From: UBA4416 sp943362175
Lineage (GTDB): Bacteria; Bacteroidota; Bacteroidia; B-17B0; Aurantibacillaceae
Direction of reading: 5' to 3'
DNA: 64,000 nucleotides
Assembly: GCA_943362175.1 (NCBI GenBank)
Contig: CALRIU020000010.1
Location: 123,914-187,913 of the forward strand
The notes under the pieces were generated by a model. It saw nothing but the letters and a program-made list of their open reading frames with translations, did no database searches and was not told the origin of the DNA. This document shows positions 58,928-64,000 of this stretch, piece after piece. Numbering within the stretch: position 1 is the first letter of the stretch; each line of letters begins with the position of its first letter. Position numbers and translations under genes: made by a program.

Positions 58928-59461
58928 TTACCACATGTTTCTGTCAAGAGGTTCTAAAAAGCGATAAGGATGTTCGAGGTCTTGGTAATGCTTCGCAGAT
59001 GAATAAAGGTAATCCGTTTCATATTCACATAAGCCTGCTTTCACCGGATTTTTATGAATGTAATTCAATTTCTGAACAAACACATCATAACTCATAATAT
59101 CAATAGAGAGAGCGTTTCTTTTCCAGAACTGAAATCTTCTGTCTTTGGCTTCCACGTAAAACCGGCTTAGCAATTCGGAATGATTCTTTTCCAGGTCAAA
59201 TTTTATCTGTTGGGCCGTAAACTTCATAAAGTTCAATTGTGAATGCTTAAGGGAATAAAGGTCTGTGCCTTGCCAGATCAGGTGGATGTGGTTATCCATG
59301 ATCACGAAACCATAAATTTTCACCCGTTTTTCATGTACCAGAAACGCTAAGCTGTCGATAATAATCTGTTTGTAGTTATTGTTTTTCAGTAGATATTCCC
59401 ATTCGAGTATGGTAGCCGTATAAAACTGAACAGGATGTTCCGCATGATTTAATTTTGGCAT
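58928..59461 (-). CDS. REP-associated tyrosine transposase (RAYT, IS200-like Y1)
   Basis: 177-residue single-strand HUH transposase: HIH at residues 58-60 in FVIMDNHIHLIWQ and the catalytic Tyr134 in LNYIHKNPVKAGL. RAYTs process REP palindromes and are usually single-copy, domesticated genes flanked by REPs. Here palindromes are at 58891-58918 (3') and 59495-59520 (5'), and the last 36 codons are duplicated twice downstream with their palindrome. The frame is intact, so the enzyme may be active. Confidence 0.93.
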   Translation of the reverse strand: MPKLNHAEHPVQFYTATILEWEYLLKNNNYKQIIIDSLAFLVHEKRVKIYGFVIMDNHIHLIWQGTDLYSLKHSQLNFMKFTAQQIKFDLEKNHSELLSRFYVEAKDRRFQFWKRNALSIDIMSYDVFVQKLNYIHKNPVKAGLCEYETDYLYSSAKHYQDLEHPYRFLEPLDRNMW

Positions 59462-59494
59462 TTCGCTAAATTATGAAATTTCCCACAACATCCT

Positions 59495-59520
59495 CCTTGT
59501 TGGTGAGAATACCAACAAGG
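59495..59520. repeat. REP palindrome on the 5' side of the RAYT gene
   Basis: 10-base arms CCTTGTTGGT / ACCAACAAGG with a 6-base loop, sharing the TGTTGGT core with the 3' palindromes. Confidence 0.75.
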
Positions 59521-59535
59521 GCGAAAATAGTGGAA

Positions 59536-60678
59536 CTAAAACCCCTTCAGGTCAATCGCATTCCCATCCACCAGCGTCACATGCTTTTTCATTTTTTTCT
59601 GGATCACTTTAAAGTGCTGTTCTTCTTCGGGGCTGATGAGGGAAATGGCTTCGCCCGATGATTCGGCGCGGCCTGTACGGCCAATGCGGTGGATATAATC
59701 TTTCGGGGAGCGTGGCAGCTCGTAATTGATGACATAAGGCAGGAACTGTATGTCGATGCCGCGCGCCATGAGGTCGGTGGCCACCAGCACTTTCACTTTT
59801 CCGCTTTTGAAAAAGTCGAGTGCCTGCTCGCGGGCGCCCTGTGTTTTTTTGCTGTGGATCGCAAAGGCGTCGATGCCGTTCTGGCTCAGCTTCTGGGCCA
59901 CAGCATCGGCGCGGTGTGTAGAGGAAGTGAATACCAGCACCTGCTTGATCTTTTGTTTTTTGATGATGTAGCGGAGCAGAGGTCCTTTTTTTTCTTCCGC
60001 AATTTTATAAGCAAATTGTTTGATCAGGTCGATGTTCTCCAGCTCTTCTTCTACTTTGACAACCGCCGGATTTCTCAGCAGGCTCTTGTTGATGGTATGG
60101 AGATCGTCGCTGAGTGTAGCCGAAAACAAAAGGTTCTGGCGCTTTTTAGGAAGCAGGGAGAAGATTCGGTTCATTTCCTCCTGGAATCCGAGGTTGAGCA
60201 TCTTATCGGCTTCATCGAGCACGAGCACTTTCACCGCCGACAGCGACAACGCGTTTTTCTCGATCAGCTCCAGCAAACGGCCCGGAGTGGCAACCAGGAT
60301 GTCGGCGCCATGCACCTCTATCATCTGCGGGTTGATGGCCACACCACCATAGACTGCTACGGTGGTCACACCTTCGGGGACATGCGCCCCCAGCTCTTTG
60401 AATACCTCGCTCACCTGTACCGCCAGCTCGCGGGTAGGAACCAGCACCAACGACTTGATATGGCGTTTGTCGGAAAAACCCCAGTTCTGAAAATGCTGAA
60501 GCACCGGCAAGGCAAAGCCCGCTGTTTTTCCGGAGCCTGTTTGCGCAATTCCCAACACGTCTTTTCCGTCCAGGATGGCAGGAATGGCCTGTTGCTGAAT
60601 AGGGTAGGGCTGTGTGTAGTTTTTTTCAGCCAGCGCTTTTAGTAAGGCATCGCTTAATCCGAGTGTTGAGAAAGGCAT
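59536..60678 (-). CDS. DEAD-box RNA helicase (RhlE-like)
   Basis: 380 residues from ATG 60678. Motifs in order: Q motif (YTQPYPIQQQAIP), I (AQTGSGKT), Ia (PTRELA), Ib (TPGR), II (DEAD in VLVLDEADKML), III (SAT), IV (VLVFTSSTHRAD), V (ATDLMARGID) and VI (HRIGRTGR). It unwinds short RNA duplexes, often in ribosome assembly or cold growth. The basic C-terminal tail is short. The ORF extends to 60720 but the conserved MPFSTLGLSD start is preferred. Confidence 0.95.
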   Translation of the reverse strand: MPFSTLGLSDALLKALAEKNYTQPYPIQQQAIPAILDGKDVLGIAQTGSGKTAGFALPVLQHFQNWGFSDKRHIKSLVLVPTRELAVQVSEVFKELGAHVPEGVTTVAVYGGVAINPQMIEVHGADILVATPGRLLELIEKNALSLSAVKVLVLDEADKMLNLGFQEEMNRIFSLLPKKRQNLLFSATLSDDLHTINKSLLRNPAVVKVEEELENIDLIKQFAYKIAEEKKGPLLRYIIKKQKIKQVLVFTSSTHRADAVAQKLSQNGIDAFAIHSKKTQGAREQALDFFKSGKVKVLVATDLMARGIDIQFLPYVINYELPRSPKDYIHRIGRTGRAESSGEAISLISPEEEQHFKVIQKKMKKHVTLVDGNAIDLKGF

Positions 60679-60868
60679 ATTGAATGGGTTAGGGTAAAAG
60701 AAAATAAGACAAAAGAGCAAAGAATAAAACGCTAAAGATAGGCTTTTCTGTGATTGTATAGAACCTGTTTGTAAAGCGATAAACTACAGGATTTTAGGGC
60801 AACGATATCCGCAGCGTCATAAAACACCTTTAAACTCTTTTGTGTGTCCCGGCTATGGCGTAGCTTTT

Positions 60869-60985
60869 GGACGTATCCCTGAGGGGTCAGGCTCTGGCTT
60901 CACTCTTTTTTGCCGCATGTCGACTGTCACTTCGGTAAGCTCAGTGACCGGCAAAAAAGGATTTTCATGCGATCCTTCACGCAGG
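60869..60985 (-). repeat. Structured intergenic element, class II (copy R6)
   Basis: Minus strand: head CCTGCGTGAAGGATCGCATG, hairpin CTTTTTTGCCG / CGGCAAAAAAG, then AGAGCCTGACCCC and tail GGGATACGTCC. Outer pairing GCGTG/TACGT needs two G-T pairs. Head to head with R7 over 45 bases. Confidence 0.7.
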
Positions 60986-61030
60986 TTTGTTACATCGTTA
61001 GGGGGGGAATTCCATGAATGGAGAATGCCT

Positions 61031-61124
61031 GTGCCAGGGATCGGCGCGAAAATCCTTTTGCGGCCTGCGTTCAGCAGCGGCAAAAGATTGTAGCAAAGAG
61101 CCCGCCGCTTTTCGCGGGGCGCCC
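61031..61124 (+). repeat. Structured intergenic element, class I (copy R7)
   Basis: Head GTGCCAGGGATCGGCGCG, hairpin AATCCTTTTGC / GCAAAAGATT with the bulged C, then GTAGCAAAGAGCCCGCCGC and tail GGGGCGCCC. Outer pair GTGCC (61031-61035) / GGCGC (61118-61122). The rest of 60679-61379 shows no gene. Confidence 0.72.
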
Positions 61125-61379
61125 AAAAAAATGAAAGTGAAATTTTCACCGATTCGGAGTATCTCAACACAACACCTGTTTGAGGCGTGTGTTTAACGAA
61201 GCCAGAAATAGGTGTTATTTTAGATGTATTGCGTATCCGGATAGACTTTTGCAGGAAAAAGCAAGCCTAAAGAAACTATAAAACATGCATTATTTCCCCT
61301 ATTTTTACCGTTATTTGCCAAACATATTTTACCGATACCAATACCTCTCCGATTCACAATTCAATAACCCGGATATCTC

Positions 61380-62297
61380 ATGAAAGACCTTTCTTTACTA
61401 AAAACCATGTGTGCCATTCATTCTCCGAGCGGGAATGAAGTAGCCATGAAGGATTTTTTGCTCGATTATATTAAAACCGAATCCAAACACTGGAAACACA
61501 AGCCGAAAGTCATTCATGGCAAAGGCTTTCAGGACAATATCATTCTGGTATTCGGGAAGCCGCGCACCGCTATCTTTGCGCATACCGACAGCATCGGGTT
61601 TACAGTGCGTTACGGCAAGCAGCTGGTGAAGATCGGTGGCCCGCGCCTCGAAAAAGGCTATGCACTGGTAGGTAACGACAGCAAAGGCAAGTGCGAGGCT
61701 ACGCTCAACATCGTGAACGACACGCTCGAGTATAAAGCCAAACGTAACTTCGATACGGGCACCGAGCTGGTGTTTAAAGCCAACTGGCGCGAAGACAAGG
61801 AGTTTGTACAATGCTGCTATATGGACAACCGCCTGGGCTGCTTCAATGCACTGAAAGTGGCTGAAACCCTCAAGGACGGCATCATTGTGTTCAGCACCTG
61901 GGAAGAGCATGGCGGGGGCAGCGTATCCTACCTGCAAAAGTATATTGCCGAAAATTACAAGGTATCGCAGGCGCTCATTTCTGATATTTCGTGGATATCC
62001 GATGGCGTGTTCCCTGCCAAAGGCCCTGTTATCAGCCTGCGCGACAGTCTTATTCCACGCCGCAGCTACATTAATAAAATCATTGCCATTGCTCAGAACC
62101 ATCAAGTGCCATACCAGCTCGAAGTAGAAGGAGCTGGAGGAAGCGATGCCAAAGAGCTGCAAATGGCGGAATATGTATGGGACTGGTGTTTTGTAGGCGC
62201 TGCCGAGCAATTTGTACACACGCCCGATGAAAAGGTACATAAGAAAGACATTGAAGGGATGATCAATCTCTATAAAGCGCTGATGAAGGATTTATAG
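61380..62297 (+). CDS. M42-family aminopeptidase-like protein
   Basis: 305 residues. Di-zinc ligands fit M42/M20 peptidases: IFAHTDSIGFTV (His-x-Asp), CCYMDNRLGCFNAL (bridging Asp), STWEEHGGGS (catalytic Glu-Glu) and DISWISDG; the last His may be FVHTPDE. M42 enzymes form tetrahedral dodecamers that trim peptides. Shorter than typical M42 proteins (about 340-360), with a reduced PDZ-like insert domain. Followed after 12 bases by the kinase gene. Confidence 0.87.
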   Translation: MKDLSLLKTMCAIHSPSGNEVAMKDFLLDYIKTESKHWKHKPKVIHGKGFQDNIILVFGKPRTAIFAHTDSIGFTVRYGKQLVKIGGPRLEKGYALVGNDSKGKCEATLNIVNDTLEYKAKRNFDTGTELVFKANWREDKEFVQCCYMDNRLGCFNALKVAETLKDGIIVFSTWEEHGGGSVSYLQKYIAENYKVSQALISDISWISDGVFPAKGPVISLRDSLIPRRSYINKIIAIAQNHQVPYQLEVEGAGGSDAKELQMAEYVWDWCFVGAAEQFVHTPDEKVHKKDIEGMINLYKALMKDL

Positions 62298-62309
62298 AGA
62301 TTGTATAAT

Positions 62310-64000
62310 ATGATGCTGTTTCGTTTTTCTTTTATTTCAAAGCGCCGCCTGTTTTTGGCAATGGTATGTTCCGTTTCTCTTTCCCTGTTTTCGCAGGGAG
62401 AAGAGCCGCGGATCGACTCCCTGCTGCATGTTCTGAAAACGGCCGGGCACGACAGCACGCGCGTGAAGGCTTATGCAGACCTTACCGATGCCTGCGAAAT
62501 GGATGATATCCTGACCTATGCCATTCCGGGGATGAAGCTTTGTGAAAAAGCTATCGCCGAAAAGCGTGAACCGTTGCGGTTTTACCTATGGTATTATGGC
62601 GGCCTGGTAAACAATATCGGCTACTACTATTCCAGGCATGGCGATGTGACCAAAGCCCTGGAGTATTACAAAAAGGCGGCGGGTATTCTCGAAAGTATCA
62701 ATAGTAAAAAAGAAGCGGCGATCCTGCTCAATAACATTGCTTACATCTACCAGAACCAGGGCGATGTACGCCGGGCGCTTAATTATTATTTTGAAAACCT
62801 GCGGGTGCAGGAAGAGCTAAAGGACGACAAAGGCATGTCCTACACGCTGGCCAACATAGGCTATACCTATGATACACAGGGCGACGTCGTGAAAGCAGAG
62901 GATTATTACAACAAAGCCATCGCGCTCTATGAGAAAACAGGCGATAAAAGCGGTATGGCAATGGTGCTTATAAATAAAGGATTAACTTACAAAAACAACG
63001 ACCAGGAAAAAGCCCTGGAGCATTATAAAAAAGGACTCGCCTTGTATGAAGAAGCCCATGATACACACGGTGTGGGTTACGCCCTGATGAATATCGGCAG
63101 CATCTACTTAAGGCTCGGGAAATCCGATACGGCGCTGGCCTATAGTAACCGTGCGCTCGACCTGATTGAAAAATACGGGTATAATGATATTATTTCTGGA
63201 GCTTATACCAACATGGCGCGTATTTTCCTTGAAAAGAATAAGCTCCCCGAAGCCAGGAGTTATGGGCTTCGCAGCCTGGATGTCGCTCAGAAAAGAAAAG
63301 CCCCTTCAGATATCAGGACCATCGCCCAGGTATTGAAAGATATCTACAGGAAGCAGAACAATTACAGGGATGCCTTTGCCATGTATAAGCTGGAGATGGA
63401 GATGAACGACAGCCTGATTAATGAATCCACTAAAAAGGAGTCTGTCAGAAAGCAGCTCGAGTACGATTACGAGAAAAGGGAGCTGCAAAACCGGGTGAAG
63501 CAGGAGCAAAGGCTTTCGGTGCTGAAGCTGGAAAACGAAAAAAAGAACACCAGGAAGAACCTGATCCTGTACGGGCTTATCTTCCTGGCGCTCATCCTGT
63601 GCGTGAGCCTCTTCTACCTGTATAAATTCTTTCAGCAAAAGAACATCATCAATGCAGGCAAAAACAACGAGCTCAAGCAAAAGCTGCTGCGGGCGCAGAT
63701 GAACCCGCATTTTATTTTCAACTCGGTGGATAATATCCAGAGCCTTATCCATAACAAGCAGGACAAGGAGGCCATCAGCTACCTCAGCAAATTCTCCAAG
63801 CTCACCCGGCAGATCCTCGAAAACTCCAACGAGAATTACATCAGCCTTGGTGAAGAGCTGGCCATGACGGAAAATTACCTCGGCATTCAGCAGCTGTTGT
63901 ACAACAACAAATTTAATTACAGGATAGAGGTAGATGAAGCCCTTGACCCGGAAGCGATCCTGATTCCGCCTATGCTCACGCAGCCATTTATTGAGAACGC
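62310..64000 (+). CDS. TPR-repeat LytS-type sensor histidine kinase, 3' end cut by window
   Basis: 563 complete codons are visible and the frame is open at the window end. Signal peptide (MMLFRFSFISKRRLFLAMVCSVSLSLFSQ), then about six TPR repeats in the periplasm (NNIAYIYQNQGDVRRALNYYFENL, ANIGYTYDTQGDVVKAEDYYNKAI, MNIGSIYLRLGKSDTALAYSNRAL), a coiled coil, one membrane helix (LILYGLIFLALILCVSLFYLY), and the His_kinase box MNPHFIFNSVDNIQSLIHN followed by the start of the HATPase domain (QPFIENA). A LytTR regulator is expected just downstream. Confidence 0.93.
   Translation, partial: MMLFRFSFISKRRLFLAMVCSVSLSLFSQGEEPRIDSLLHVLKTAGHDSTRVKAYADLTDACEMDDILTYAIPGMKLCEKAIAEKREPLRFYLWYYGGLVNNIGYYYSRHGDVTKALEYYKKAAGILESINSKKEAAILLNNIAYIYQNQGDVRRALNYYFENLRVQEELKDDKGMSYTLANIGYTYDTQGDVVKAEDYYNKAIALYEKTGDKSGMAMVLINKGLTYKNNDQEKALEHYKKGLALYEEAHDTHGVGYALMNIGSIYLRLGKSDTALAYSNRALDLIEKYGYNDIISGAYTNMARIFLEKNKLPEARSYGLRSLDVAQKRKAPSDIRTIAQVLKDIYRKQNNYRDAFAMYKLEMEMNDSLINESTKKESVRKQLEYDYEKRELQNRVKQEQRLSVLKLENEKKNTRKNLILYGLIFLALILCVSLFYLYKFFQQKNIINAGKNNELKQKLLRAQMNPHFIFNSVDNIQSLIHNKQDKEAISYLSKFSKLTRQILENSNENYISLGEELAMTENYLGIQQLLYNNKFNYRIEVDEALDPEAILIPPMLTQPFIEN

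Noticed and set aside
59689..60642. 317-codon frame opposite the DEAD-box helicase
   Set aside because: Shadow of conserved helicase motifs on the other strand.
61398..62240. 280-codon frame opposite the M42 peptidase
   Set aside because: Shadow; the metal-site motifs are on the plus strand.

Overview
The window is chromosomal DNA from a Bacteroidota bacterium, probably of the Chitinophagales/Sphingobacteriales type; the genus cannot be fixed from the sequence. The signs are PorP/SprF- and PorV-like outer-membrane proteins of the type IX secretion world, the long GAPDH form, DUF1573 lipid/secreted proteins, kynurenine 3-monooxygenase, LytS/LytTR pairs, almost no Shine-Dalgarno sites, and promoters with the Bacteroidota -7 motif TAnnTTTG. 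No rRNA, tRNA, CRISPR array, prophage or plasmid gene was found.

Layout. 1-6.0 kb: end of an exopolysaccharide/O-antigen locus (two glycosyltransferases, a Wzy/ligase-like protein, a Wzz-like protein, the priming sugar transferase). 6.2-14 kb: valS, three consecutive DUF1573 genes, a WG-repeat protein, tsaE, an outer-membrane barrel, rplS. 14-18.4 kb: a probable iron-regulated operon (barrel/porin, Rieske lipoprotein, imelysin, DUF1111 di-haem protein) with a 17-bp palindrome in its promoter. 18.5-23.9 kb: murB, a bacilliredoxin, and a four-gene sensory operon (lipoprotein, 7-TM protein, histidine kinase, LuxR-type regulator). 23.9-28 kb: three envelope proteins (HhH-barrel fusion, PorV/PorQ-like, PorP/SprF-like). 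28-36 kb: GAPDH, 3-hydroxyacyl-CoA dehydrogenase, gcvH, vanZ-like, trxB, MORN-repeat protein. 36-48 kb: cphA, a LytS/LytTR pair, M61 and CPBP proteases, a di-haem peroxidase, MgtC, tilS. 48-54 kb: kmo, mazG, dapA and a frameshifted PEGA-like gene. 54-64 kb: a divergent nitrilase-like gene facing a 2OG-oxygenase-like gene, an AHSA1-VOC fusion, a REP-associated tyrosine transposase (RAYT) with its palindromes, an RhlE-type helicase, an M42 peptidase, and a TPR histidine kinase cut by the window end.

The most unusual content is non-coding. First, a dispersed intergenic element occurs at least seven times; its outer stem and inner hairpin change in compensating ways and keep a bulged base, and two class I/class II pairs lie head to head. 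Second, the RAYT gene has its last 36 codons plus a REP palindrome copied twice more in tandem. Other points: promoters whose -7 box ends 3-4 bases before the start codon (likely leaderless mRNAs), two genes with no ATG/GTG/TTG start before a good signal peptide, and a full terminator hairpin inside the signal-peptide codons of the third DUF1573 gene.
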